A DNA stretch of 64,000 nt, from positions 1 to 64,000 of the forward strand of contig JAHAYH010000137.1 in assembly GCA_018384745.1 (NCBI GenBank), written 5' to 3'. Shown here in pieces: positions 25,840 to 36,447 of this stretch (position 1 is its first letter; every line of letters begins with the position of its first letter). The notes under the pieces are model-generated. The model worked only from the letters and a program-made list of their open reading frames with translations, had not been told where the DNA came from and searched no databases. The position numbers and the translations under genes are program-made. The stretch comes from Caryophanon sp. GTDB lineage: Bacteria; Bacillota; Bacilli; Bacillales_A; Planococcaceae.

Positions 25840-26566
25840 GCGCATCGTCATTAAGCTTGGCGGTTCGACACTTGAGCAATTAAACGCGCAGTTTTTCAAA
25901 AACTTTAAAGCGCTACAGCAAGACTACGATTTAGTCATTACACACGGCGGCGGTCCTGCCATTAACCGTGCGTTAAAACAGGCAAACATCGAATCGACAA
26001 CGGTAAATGGACTGCGTGTCACAACGAATGAGATGATTTCGATTGTGCAAACGACGTTAATTGGCGAAGTAAATCCGTATTTAGTAAGCCAATTAACGCG
26101 CGCAGGCATTCAAGCAATCGGTTTAAATGGCTTTGATGCGAAGCTCATTACATGTACGCATTTAGACGAAAGCGTATACGGACATGTTGGCGATGTGCAA
26201 GCGATTAACGCTGGTGCACTGGAACAACTTTTACAAGCAGGCTTCGTTCCGGTCATTGCGTGCATCGGTGCAACGGAAGATGGGCAAGCGTTAAACGTTA
26301 ACGGTGATACAGTGGCAAGTGAAGTAGCGCTCGCGATTGATGCGGCAAGTTTACTGCTTGTAACCGACGTGTCCGGCATTCGCATTGACGATACGTGGCA
26401 AACGGAAGCAACGAAACAGCAAATTGATACGTGGATTGAACAAGGACATATTTACGGTGGAATGATCCCAAAAGTGCAAGGCGCACTTGACTGCTTAGCA
26501 GCAGGCATTCCTACCGTACAAATTGTGAACGATCAACTAACAGGCACGACGATACTAGGAGGGTAA
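25802..26566 (+). CDS. argB: Acetylglutamate kinase ArgB
   Basis: A 254-residue amino-acid kinase that phosphorylates N-acetylglutamate, second step of arginine synthesis. The ATP-binding RIVIKLGGSTLEQ, substrate-binding ITHGGGPAINRAL, NVNGDTVASEVA and GGMIPKVQG motifs are all present. The start at 25802 lies inside argJ (38-base overlap), and no closer ATG, GTG or TTG precedes the KLGG motif. The ribosome-binding site is poor, so translation is probably coupled to argJ. The N-terminal ten residues may be a lineage-specific extension. Confidence 0.93.
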   Translation: MTTYKSTQATARKRIVIKLGGSTLEQLNAQFFKNFKALQQDYDLVITHGGGPAINRALKQANIESTTVNGLRVTTNEMISIVQTTLIGEVNPYLVSQLTRAGIQAIGLNGFDAKLITCTHLDESVYGHVGDVQAINAGALEQLLQAGFVPVIACIGATEDGQALNVNGDTVASEVALAIDAASLLLVTDVSGIRIDDTWQTEATKQQIDTWIEQGHIYGGMIPKVQGALDCLAAGIPTVQIVNDQLTGTTILGG

Positions 26567-26569
26567 ACG

Positions 26570-27703
26570 ATGGGCGCATTATTTGGCAACTATGCAAGAC
26601 GACCAATTGCACTTGTAAAAGGGCAAGGTACATATGTATGGGATGAAGCAGGGAAAAAGTACATGGATTTCACATCCGGCATTGCGGTATTAAGTTTAGG
26701 GCATGCACATCCAGCGATTGTGGAGGCCATTACACAGCAAGCGAATACAATTTGGCATACGTCTAACTTGTTTGCAAGTCCAGCGCAAGAGCAGCTTGCA
26801 CAAACGTTAGTGAACGATACGCATTTAGCGCACGCCTTTTTCTGTAACTCAGGAGCAGAGGCGAATGAAGCGGCGATTAAAATGGCGCGTAAGCATACAG
26901 GCAAGCATCATATTATTACGTTTGAAAAATCGTTCCACGGGCGTACGTTCGGCGCGATGTCTGCAACAGGTCAAGAAAAAGTACAAAAAGGTTTCGGTCC
27001 ACTGGTGTCACAATTTACGCACTTACCATTTAATGATGTTGAAGCACTACAAGCAGCAGCGGACGATTCAGTCGCTGCAATCATGCTAGAAGTCATTCAA
27101 GGTGAAGGTGGCTTAGCGCAAGTAACACCTGAATTTGCACAAGCAATCATGGACATTTGCGATGAAAAAGGCATCTTATTAATTGTCGATGAAGTGCAAA
27201 CGGGGATCGGTCGTACAGGGACGCGTTATGCGTTTGAACAAACGGTGTTAAAGCCACATTTAGTGTCATTAGCAAAGGGCTTAGGTGGCGGCTTCCCAAT
27301 CGGCGGTTTACTTGGTGTAGCAGACATTTACGAGACATTTAGCGCTGGCTCACACGGCACAACATTTGGTGGGAATCCACTTGGTGTAGCGGTTGCGCAA
27401 ACGGTGTTAAACAACGTGTTTGATGAGCGCTTTTTAGCAAATGTAAAAGAACGAGGTGCGTACTTACAACAAGCGCTGAACGAAGCGTTAACGGATGACA
27501 AGTTTAGCATTTTAGGGCAAGGGTTAATGGTCGGCATTCATTTAGGTGGCGAGGATGTATCACCATACATTGAAAAGCTTGAGCAAGCAGGGGTATTACT
27601 TGTACAAGCAGGTCCACACGTACTGCGCGTGTTACCACCATTAACGGTAACGAACGAAGAAATTGATGAAGCGGTAGCAATAATCGCTAGCGTTTTACAA
27701 TAA
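26570..27703 (+). CDS. argD: Acetylornithine aminotransferase ArgD
   Basis: A 377-residue class III PLP aminotransferase that makes N-acetylornithine. The phosphate loop FFCNSGAEANEAAIKMARK, ring-stacking KSFHGRTFG and the PLP Lys236 in SLAKGLGGGFPIGG are visible. It starts three bases after argB ends, with GGAGGG upstream. It closes the operon; argF and carAB, which follow in B. subtilis, are not in this window. Confidence 0.96.
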   Translation: MGALFGNYARRPIALVKGQGTYVWDEAGKKYMDFTSGIAVLSLGHAHPAIVEAITQQANTIWHTSNLFASPAQEQLAQTLVNDTHLAHAFFCNSGAEANEAAIKMARKHTGKHHIITFEKSFHGRTFGAMSATGQEKVQKGFGPLVSQFTHLPFNDVEALQAAADDSVAAIMLEVIQGEGGLAQVTPEFAQAIMDICDEKGILLIVDEVQTGIGRTGTRYAFEQTVLKPHLVSLAKGLGGGFPIGGLLGVADIYETFSAGSHGTTFGGNPLGVAVAQTVLNNVFDERFLANVKERGAYLQQALNEALTDDKFSILGQGLMVGIHLGGEDVSPYIEKLEQAGVLLVQAGPHVLRVLPPLTVTNEEIDEAVAIIASVLQ

Positions 27704-27706
27704 CAG

Positions 27707-27741
27707 ACATGAGGCTGCATTTGCAGTCTCATGTTTTTTTT
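27707..27741 (+). terminator. Terminator of the argCJBD operon
   Basis: CATGAGGCTGCA pairs with TGCAGTCTCATG, then eight T. Confidence 0.88.
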
Positions 27742-27830
27742 ACAATTATTACGAAAACATTAATTTCATGTTTTCCCTGAACTTTTCCAATAAAAGTACG
27801 TTACTATATGTAGTAGAAAGGAAGTGACAT

Positions 27831-29471
27831 ATGTATGGATTAAAATGGCTACCGTTATGCCTATTGTTCATGCTAGTAGCAGGATGTACGGCGGAAGTAA
27901 CAGAAAAAGTGCCGCAGCAGGAACACATAACGGAGCTACGCGCAGATGAAACAATCATAATTCCGTTTCATACGCCAATTGACGCAGCAACGATTACAGA
28001 GGAGCGCGTCTTGCTCACATATGAAAATGGTGAGCGCATCAATCGTACCGTAACGGTTCGTGACGACGGGCAAACATTACATGTTGCACCAAGCGCACCG
28101 CTACAAGCAGGCAATTATACATTAACGATTACGCCAAACGTGCTCGCAACTAATGGGCAACCACTTGTGGCGTCTGATTATACGAAAAAATACACGGTGC
28201 CAATTCGTTACCGTGTAGAACAGTGGCGTGATGGTGCTGTGCATGTTGTTGGCACATTTGCAACGCGCGAGCAAGCGGACGCAGCGATGACGGAAGATAC
28301 GTTTTTATTTGATTACGATGAAGCAATCGTAATTCCAAATGGGCAAGGACAAGTCATTACGTCTCAAGAAGGCATTACGAAGCTGTATAATGATGAATCG
28401 TTTACAACGTCATCTACATACGTCGCTGGTAGCTCGGAGCTACGCTTTTTAGAAAAGACAGATGCGTATATGAAAGTGCTTGCGGCGAATGATCTTTTTT
28501 ACATCGAGCCACAACAACTCACATATGTTCCTTTTTACATGGAGCGTACGCATTATACCGTTGAAGACGGTCAGCTATTATTTCATGTGCGCAATTATCG
28601 CACGCATGAAACGTCGACGTTTGCAGTTAGTGAAGCGCCACCGTTTTTACAGCAAGGGCAGCGTTACTATAGCGATGACGGCTATACGTTTTATGACGAA
28701 ACGGGCACTGATGTTGGCATGGCACCGACATATTTCCAATTTTTATCACTTCGTTCAACGACATCATACAGCGCGGAACAGTTAGATGCGTACATTGTTG
28801 AGATGTTGAAAAATCGCGAACGTAACGGTGGGCAATATGTTCATGCATCGACGACATCGAAATTGCTCGGCTTAGGCACGTTGCTAAAAAAAGTTGAAGC
28901 TGAAATGCATATTAACGCATTGCTCATTTTAGCGCTCGCGCAGCATGAGAGTGATTACGGCATGAGCAATCATGCACAAACGTATAACAATTTATTTGGC
29001 CTATACGTATTCGACAGCAACCCTGCCAATAAGGAGTTTGCATCGATTGAGGCAAATGTATATGAACTGACAGGGAAGTTTTTAAACAAAAATTACATTC
29101 CATCGACAGCGGGCTATGCAAATGGCGCGTACTTTGGCAATAAAGTACAAGGTGTCAATGTTAAATATGCGTCAGATCAATATTGGGGTGCCAAGGCAGC
29201 AGGTCATGCGTATCGCATTGATCGAGCGCTTGGTGGTCATGACATTAATCGCTATGAGCTGCTTCAAGTGAACGACGCTATTTTTGCGCAAAAAAATAAA
29301 TTAACAGTATATGCGGACGCGCAAGCAACGACGTCGATTTATGCGATTCCGAATGCACACGGACGCTTTGTGACGGCATTGAAGGAGTCCGGAAACATGC
29401 GCGCCATCGTATCGCATTCAGGACGCTACGCACAAGGCTATATCGATGCATCCGTTATTACGAACAAGTAA
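27831..29471 (+). CDS. Lipoprotein autolysin with Ig-like and glucosaminidase domains
   Basis: A 546-residue lipoprotein: signal peptide with lipobox MLVAGC (Cys19). Residues about 35-125 form a Big_5/SbsA-type Ig-like domain (IIIPFHTPIDAATITEERV and AGNYTLTITPNVLATNGQPL). A variable middle follows. Residues about 350-475 form a family 73 glucosaminidase domain with the catalytic Glu373 in LAQHESDYGMSNHA, then NNLFGLYVF and YWGAKAAGHAYRID. It should cleave peptidoglycan glycan strands at the outer membrane face. It lies just upstream of a paralogue that shares the C-terminal half (see 29556). AAAGGAAG precedes the ATG. A role in cell separation or chain shaping is an inference. Confidence 0.85.
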   Translation: MYGLKWLPLCLLFMLVAGCTAEVTEKVPQQEHITELRADETIIIPFHTPIDAATITEERVLLTYENGERINRTVTVRDDGQTLHVAPSAPLQAGNYTLTITPNVLATNGQPLVASDYTKKYTVPIRYRVEQWRDGAVHVVGTFATREQADAAMTEDTFLFDYDEAIVIPNGQGQVITSQEGITKLYNDESFTTSSTYVAGSSELRFLEKTDAYMKVLAANDLFYIEPQQLTYVPFYMERTHYTVEDGQLLFHVRNYRTHETSTFAVSEAPPFLQQGQRYYSDDGYTFYDETGTDVGMAPTYFQFLSLRSTTSYSAEQLDAYIVEMLKNRERNGGQYVHASTTSKLLGLGTLLKKVEAEMHINALLILALAQHESDYGMSNHAQTYNNLFGLYVFDSNPANKEFASIEANVYELTGKFLNKNYIPSTAGYANGAYFGNKVQGVNVKYASDQYWGAKAAGHAYRIDRALGGHDINRYELLQVNDAIFAQKNKLTVYADAQATTSIYAIPNAHGRFVTALKESGNMRAIVSHSGRYAQGYIDASVITNK

Positions 29472-29555
29472 AGAAGTCATAGGAAAAGTAATGACCAATC
29501 GCGCGTTTTGTTTTACGCACGAAACTGGTATGATACTACATGGGAGGACGATACG

Positions 29556-31694
29556 ATGAAAAAAATAAGTGCACTGCTTGTTTTTTGTGCAATGCTATGG
29601 CTCACGCTTGTACCGAAAACATCATTTGCAGACGTGCCGTATACGTTAAAGATGAATGACGATTATACGTGGACGATTGAGTTTTCAGAAAATGTGAAAA
29701 CGACTGCAATGAACCGTTCATACGTATACATTGCGGATGAAAACGGTAAAAAGATCGACGGTTACAATTATAGCCGCGTTACAGCACAAGGCAAAACAGT
29801 GAAAGTGCTTGGGCCAAAAGAGGGCTACGAGCAAGGGAAGACGTACACGTTAGTGGTGACGAACCGCTTTGCAAAAGCAACGGGTGATTCATTTAGCGTG
29901 AATATGGCAGAACCATTTTTAGTTGGTCCAGCAACAGAGAAGCCGACGGAGCAAAAACCGTCTGAACCAAAACCTACTAAGCCAACACCTGCACCATCAA
30001 CACCACAAGAGAAGCCAAGTGAACAACACGAGGCATATAGCGCGGTGATGAACGATGACGATGTGTGGACGATTCAATTCAACGAAGCACCAAAAACGAA
30101 TGTTATTAACCGTTCATACATTTACATTGCCGATGAAAACGGTAAAAAGCTAGATGGCTACACGTTCAGTCGCGTGACGATTGTGGGGAATACCGTAAAT
30201 GTAGCCGCACCAATTAACGGTTATGAAAACGGGAAAACGTACAAGCTTGTCATGACGGAGCGTTTCGCTAAAGCAAATGGCGACAGCTACGGCTTTAGCA
30301 TTTCAAAAAGCTTTACAATTGGTGGATCCGTAGCGCCAGAACAGCCGACACCACCAGTTGAGGAAAAACCAGAAACATCAACGCCAACACCAACACCAGA
30401 GCAACCAACAACACCGACGCCGTCAACAAAAGCATACAGTGTTGTGAATATTTTAAGCTCAGGGAAGATGAATGTACATTCGTCTTACGCGACATTTGCA
30501 GATGCAAAAAGTCGAATTGGTATTAACCAAGGGGTTGTCAAAAATGGCAAGTTACTTGCGATGAAAAGCGGCTTTATCCAAACGAAAGCAGCAAACGGCA
30601 ACGTATTAACGCGCGTCTTTGCCGATGCGAACTTAACGAAAGAGCGCACGTATTTACCAGCGAGTATTGAAATCGCGTATGTCGATGCAACTGAGCGTTC
30701 GATTAAAGTAAATGTAGCAGGGCAAGAAGGATACATTTCACATGACAATGCGGTGTTTAAGCCGTTTAATGCGTACTTTACACGCAACTATTATGCGAAT
30801 GTGAACGGCGAGCTTGCACACTACATTTATGCACCATCAAAAAATAGCTATGATTCATATGTCATTAGTGCAGCACCAAGCTTTTTAGCGCGCGGTGTGA
30901 AATATTATAGCGTGGACGGTGCGACATTTACAGATGCAAACGGTAAAGTTGTTGGCACGAGCTACCCATATTATCAAGTAGCGTCTGTACGTACACAAAC
31001 GAAATTTACAGCTGCGCAAATTGACCGCTACATTCAAGAAATTTTAAAAACACGCGGTACAACAGCGACGCAAAAAAGTAAAATTCGCAACTTAGGTTCA
31101 ACGCTTGTATCCTTACAAAACAAGTACAACATTAACGCATTGGCGATTCTGTCAATGGCACAGCATGAAAGTGCATATGGCATGAGTGATCACGCGTTAA
31201 AGCACAACAACTTATTTGGCTTAAATGTAACAGATAACGGCAACCCAGCGGATACATATCCATCAGTGGCAAACAATATCGAAACATTAGTCATTCAATA
31301 TTTAGAGAAAAAATATTTACCGCCAACGTCATGGTTCCCGAACGGTTCTGTATTTGGGAATAAAGATTACGGCATGAACGTCAAATATGCGTCAGATCCA
31401 TATTGGGGTTCAAAAATTGCAGGTCATTATTATCGTATGATGAAGATGATGAATTCACTTGGGTACGGACAGGATCAACGTTACCAAGTAGCGCGTTTAA
31501 CGGCAAATACCGTACAAACATATAAGTACTCATCGTTATCACAGCCAGCATTTGCCTATAACGGCAATGGCAACGGCAAATTTGTATTAATTTTAGAAGA
31601 AGGACCAAACTTCTATAAAATTACATCAGACACGAGCGCTTACAAAGAAGTATTCGTGCGTAAAGACGTGTTACAAAAAATTGCAACACATTAA
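29556..31694 (+). CDS. Secreted autolysin with two Ig-like repeats and glucosaminidase domain
   Basis: A 712-residue secreted protein. The signal peptide ends near SFADVPY. Two near-identical Ig-like modules of about 95 residues follow (YTLKMNDDYTWTIEFSE... and YSAVMNDDDVWTIQFNE...), each followed by a Pro/Thr/Glu linker (KPTEQKPSEPKPTKPTPAP and similar). The C-terminal part aligns with the previous protein and has the glucosaminidase Glu538 in MAQHESAYGMSDHA, NNLFGLNV and YWGSKIAGHYYRM. GGGAGG ahead of ATG 29556 sets the start. Probably a cell-wall hydrolase; the Ig modules likely bind wall or surface. Tandem duplication with the upstream gene is evident. Confidence 0.87.
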   Translation: MKKISALLVFCAMLWLTLVPKTSFADVPYTLKMNDDYTWTIEFSENVKTTAMNRSYVYIADENGKKIDGYNYSRVTAQGKTVKVLGPKEGYEQGKTYTLVVTNRFAKATGDSFSVNMAEPFLVGPATEKPTEQKPSEPKPTKPTPAPSTPQEKPSEQHEAYSAVMNDDDVWTIQFNEAPKTNVINRSYIYIADENGKKLDGYTFSRVTIVGNTVNVAAPINGYENGKTYKLVMTERFAKANGDSYGFSISKSFTIGGSVAPEQPTPPVEEKPETSTPTPTPEQPTTPTPSTKAYSVVNILSSGKMNVHSSYATFADAKSRIGINQGVVKNGKLLAMKSGFIQTKAANGNVLTRVFADANLTKERTYLPASIEIAYVDATERSIKVNVAGQEGYISHDNAVFKPFNAYFTRNYYANVNGELAHYIYAPSKNSYDSYVISAAPSFLARGVKYYSVDGATFTDANGKVVGTSYPYYQVASVRTQTKFTAAQIDRYIQEILKTRGTTATQKSKIRNLGSTLVSLQNKYNINALAILSMAQHESAYGMSDHALKHNNLFGLNVTDNGNPADTYPSVANNIETLVIQYLEKKYLPPTSWFPNGSVFGNKDYGMNVKYASDPYWGSKIAGHYYRMMKMMNSLGYGQDQRYQVARLTANTVQTYKYSSLSQPAFAYNGNGNGKFVLILEEGPNFYKITSDTSAYKEVFVRKDVLQKIATH
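29638..30321 (+). repeat. Internal duplication of an Ig-like module
   Basis: The segments 29638-29930 and 30039-30321 encode closely similar modules sharing MNDD, NRSYxYIADENGKK, DGYxxSRVT and GYExGKTYxLV. They are separated by a Pro-rich linker, consistent with an in-gene duplication of about 400 bases. Confidence 0.8.
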
Positions 31695-31734
31695 AAAGCA
31701 GGAGTGGACATGTTCATGTCCCTCCTGTTTTTTT
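31695..31734 (+). terminator. Terminator of the second autolysin gene
   Basis: AGCAGGAGTGGACATG pairs with CATGTCCCTCCTG(T), then TTTTTTT. Confidence 0.85.
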
Positions 31735-31740
31735 GCATTC

Positions 31741-31777
31741 AAAAAGGAGCCCATCGTTATGATGAGCTCCTTTTTGT
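31741..31777 (-). terminator. Terminator of the class A PBP gene
   Basis: AAAAAGGAGC-CATC...GATG-GCTCCTTTTT is symmetric and serves the minus-strand gene that ends at 31780. Confidence 0.85.
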
Positions 31778-31779
31778 CG

Positions 31780-34743
31780 TTAGTTGCCGCTTTCTGATTC
31801 GCCTTCAGAAGCAGGTGGAGTAGCAGGTTCAGCAGGTTGTGCAGGCTCCGCTGGCTCTTGTGATTGAGCTGGAGGCGTAGCCGGTTGCTGTTCGCTAGGT
31901 GTGCTACTGCTACCTTCGTTTGAAGAAGGTGGTGTGCTGCTTGAATTTGAACCATTGCCAGAACCAGAACTGCTGTTGCTATTGCTGCCACCTGTTGAAG
32001 GTGTAGTTGTTGGTGGAGGCGCTACTGGCGCGCTATATGACACAACATTTGATGGGCGTGATTCACGTCCTGCAATGTCGACTGCTGTCACATAGTACGA
32101 GCCATAGCTAATCGTACGAGCACGTCCTGAACTTTCAGATACGGTGCCGATTCGTCCGCCACCTTGACGGTAAATGTAATAGCCAACGACATCGTGTGAT
32201 GACGAGGCTGACCAAGAAATCGTTGAACCATTTACGGCTGCACTGGGTGCGGCAGGCGCCACACCGTCATCGCCCATTGAGCGAACTGCGCCACCACCGT
32301 AAGTAGCACCAGAAATTAATTTCGATGAGTCACCACCAAGTGAACCGAGCATGCGCTTAGCGAAGCTTGGACTTAATGATACGCCACCACTTGTAATAAA
32401 TGCAGATGGTGTACCGTTTAATGGTGAATACTTTTGACCGCGAATTGTCACGGCGCTTGATGATGTAATGCTATCGTCTGCTTTTGTTGGCACAAATACT
32501 TCAGCGTTAAATAAATCTGTCGTACCGAAGCCTGCTGCTGAACAAGCATTTGATAAGGCACGTCCTGAAATACCACAGAATGAACGAGATACAACGTTTT
32601 TCGGACGTTCCATTTTCGTATTTGGACTCACTAAATCTGGATTTGTATCATAGACCGTATTCATGAGTTTTGCCCATAATGCATTTACACGTGCACTCGG
32701 TTCACCGTACGTATTCGTCATTGTGTTTAACGATTTTGGAATACCGTAACCAAGCCATGCACTTAATGTAATGTTCGGGTTGTAGCCCATTAACCATACG
32801 TCATGGAATTGTTGAGATGTCCCCGTTTTTGCTGACATGTTAGCACGACCGAATTTCAGCTGGCTACCAGCGCGGGCACCTGTATTACCTTGATCAAGCG
32901 TATCTTGTAGCATGTCTGATACGATGTACGCTGTTTCCGGTTTGTAAATTTGTGTTGGCTCGACTTTATGCTCAAACACAATATTGCCGTCTAAGTCGAC
33001 AATTTTTTCAATCATATAACCAGGGTTATATTGACCACCGTTTGCAAGCGATGCAAACGCTGCTGTATTTTCTTCGACTGTTACTTCGATACCGCCACCA
33101 AGTGCGGCTGATAAGTTGTTTAGCTCTGATTCGCGTAGCTTACTGAAATTCATGTTTTTAATGTAAGCTTGCGGCTCATGGTCTGTTAACGTCATGTTGT
33201 ACAGACGAAGCGCTGCTAAGTTTTGCGATAATGCTAACGCTTTACGTGCTGGAATTAAGCCAAGCTCTTGTGTTGGAATGAAGTTGGCAGGTGCATATCC
33301 TGGGATTTTGAACTTCACGTCAACAACTGGACTACCTGCACCGATAAAGCCTAAATCAATCGCCGGTGCGTATACAAGCAACGGTTTCATTGTTGACCCG
33401 TTTGAGCGGTACCCTTGCGTTGCATAGTTTAGCTCATCTGTTGCAAAGTCACGTCCACCGACGAACGCGATAATGCGACCTGTTTTACTATCCATTAAAA
33501 CAGACGCTACTTGAACAGGCTCTTTTACTTCAATTGTTTCGCCTGTTTCAGGATCTGTCTTTGTAGACGTCATTGTTTGCCCGTATGCGTTAAATTCAGC
33601 GGCTGCTTTGTTTAATGCATCATACATCGTTTTATCGATCGTTGTATAAATACGGTAACCGCTTGAACGCATGTCGCGGTCTGCTAAAATGTTGTACTTT
33701 TCAGCGAGTTTTGCGTTTTGCTCTAACTCCAATGCTGTAATGCCATCTTTTTCAGCAAGTTGCTCTGCTAAAATTTCAACAGTACGTCGTTCTACTTCAT
33801 ACGTAATATATGGGTAAAGATCCGTACCCGATGTTTCCTTCGTGCGGAAGTCAGCTGTAATATTATATGCAGATGCTTCCTCGTATTCCGCTTGTGTAAT
33901 GAAACCTTCTTCTTTCATGCGGAAGAGCACGGTTTTCATACGGTTGATGCCAGGCTCTAAACCTTCCGCACCTTTTAGCTCACCGCGTTGTGTAAACGGC
34001 GTATAAGCATATGGTGCTTGCGGAATACCTGCAATGTACGCTGCTTGTGGAAGAGTTAACTTGTCGGGTGTTGTGCCGAAAATCCCTTCCGCTGCTGTTG
34101 CAATCCCAGCAATGTTACGGCCTTCTGCATTACGACCATACGGAATAATATTTAAATACGCCTCTAAAATTTCCTCTTTTGTCATGAAATGCTCAAGGCG
34201 CATGGCGAGTAGAATTTCCTTTGCTTTACGCTCATATGAAACTTCGTTTGTTAAAATTTGGTTTTTGATGAGCTGCTGTGTTAATGTCGAACCGCCTGTT
34301 TGTGTCGCCGAGTTTGTAAAGTCTTGGACAATGCCTCGAATGACCGCTTTTGGGACGATTCCGTTATGTTCACGGAAATATTCATCCTCTGTCGCAAATA
34401 CCGCATTAATAACATTTGGTGAAATGTTGTTTAATGAAGTTTCACGACGTTCTAAATCTGTACGTACTTTGCCGATATATACATCATTTGCAAAGTAGAT
34501 TTCACTTGTTTCTTCATAGCTGAAAATATCTTCGCGCATTTCGTCACTTGAACGAAGAGGCTCCTCTCGTACAAGCGCAGCGAAATAACCAGCGCCGACA
34601 GAGCCGACGAATACAGTGAATATGACGGCAAGCGTGAAAAATAACAGCGCTAAATTCCACAGTACGCCACCTGTAATACGAAGTTTAGGAATCCATTTAT
34701 GTTCAGCTATGCGATCTAAAAAGTCATTGATTTTTTTTAACAT
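31780..34743 (-). CDS. ponA: Class A penicillin-binding protein 1A
   Basis: A 987-residue bifunctional peptidoglycan synthase. It has a short cytosolic start, a transmembrane helix at about residues 27-55, and a GT51 glycosyltransferase with catalytic Glu119 in ATEDEYFREHNG and GGSTLTQQLIKN. The transpeptidase has Ser450 in GSTMKP, SQN, and KTGTS. After it comes a fibronectin type III-like domain near residue 840-910 (DVVGYYIYRQGGG) and a Ser/Asn/Pro/Glu-rich disordered tail of about 80 residues. The C-terminal FN3 plus tail layout is typical of PBP1 in Bacillales. It makes and cross-links glycan outside the membrane. The symbol is by family. Confidence 0.93.
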   Translation of the reverse strand: MLKKINDFLDRIAEHKWIPKLRITGGVLWNLALLFFTLAVIFTVFVGSVGAGYFAALVREEPLRSSDEMREDIFSYEETSEIYFANDVYIGKVRTDLERRETSLNNISPNVINAVFATEDEYFREHNGIVPKAVIRGIVQDFTNSATQTGGSTLTQQLIKNQILTNEVSYERKAKEILLAMRLEHFMTKEEILEAYLNIIPYGRNAEGRNIAGIATAAEGIFGTTPDKLTLPQAAYIAGIPQAPYAYTPFTQRGELKGAEGLEPGINRMKTVLFRMKEEGFITQAEYEEASAYNITADFRTKETSGTDLYPYITYEVERRTVEILAEQLAEKDGITALELEQNAKLAEKYNILADRDMRSSGYRIYTTIDKTMYDALNKAAAEFNAYGQTMTSTKTDPETGETIEVKEPVQVASVLMDSKTGRIIAFVGGRDFATDELNYATQGYRSNGSTMKPLLVYAPAIDLGFIGAGSPVVDVKFKIPGYAPANFIPTQELGLIPARKALALSQNLAALRLYNMTLTDHEPQAYIKNMNFSKLRESELNNLSAALGGGIEVTVEENTAAFASLANGGQYNPGYMIEKIVDLDGNIVFEHKVEPTQIYKPETAYIVSDMLQDTLDQGNTGARAGSQLKFGRANMSAKTGTSQQFHDVWLMGYNPNITLSAWLGYGIPKSLNTMTNTYGEPSARVNALWAKLMNTVYDTNPDLVSPNTKMERPKNVVSRSFCGISGRALSNACSAAGFGTTDLFNAEVFVPTKADDSITSSSAVTIRGQKYSPLNGTPSAFITSGGVSLSPSFAKRMLGSLGGDSSKLISGATYGGGAVRSMGDDGVAPAAPSAAVNGSTISWSASSSHDVVGYYIYRQGGGRIGTVSESSGRARTISYGSYYVTAVDIAGRESRPSNVVSYSAPVAPPPTTTPSTGGSNSNSSSGSGNGSNSSSTPPSSNEGSSSTPSEQQPATPPAQSQEPAEPAQPAEPATPPASEGESESGN

Positions 34744-34811
34744 CGCTGTGAGTATCCCCCCTAAAATTCCTGTCTATTATAACATATCCTACTTGCAGAA
34801 AAATATACATA

Positions 34812-34839
34812 TTGACAACGAACTATTTTCAATTACAAT
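34812..34839 (+). promoter_or_regulatory. tyrS T-box promoter
   Basis: TTGACA, 16 bases, TACAAT; about 30 bases before the first leader stem. Confidence 0.7.
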
Positions 34840-34855
34840 GAAATGTATATCTATT

Positions 34856-36402
<1,547 letters not shown>

Positions 36403-36407
36403 TAAAC

Positions 36408-36445
36408 AAAAGGCTATGTGAATGCTGCATTCACATAGCCTTTTT
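36408..36445. terminator. Bidirectional terminator after tyrS
   Basis: AAAAGGCTATGTGAATG pairs perfectly with CATTCACATAGCCTTTT around a 2-4 base loop. It is shared with the minus-strand gene ending at 36448. Confidence 0.9.
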
Positions 36446-36447
36446 AG

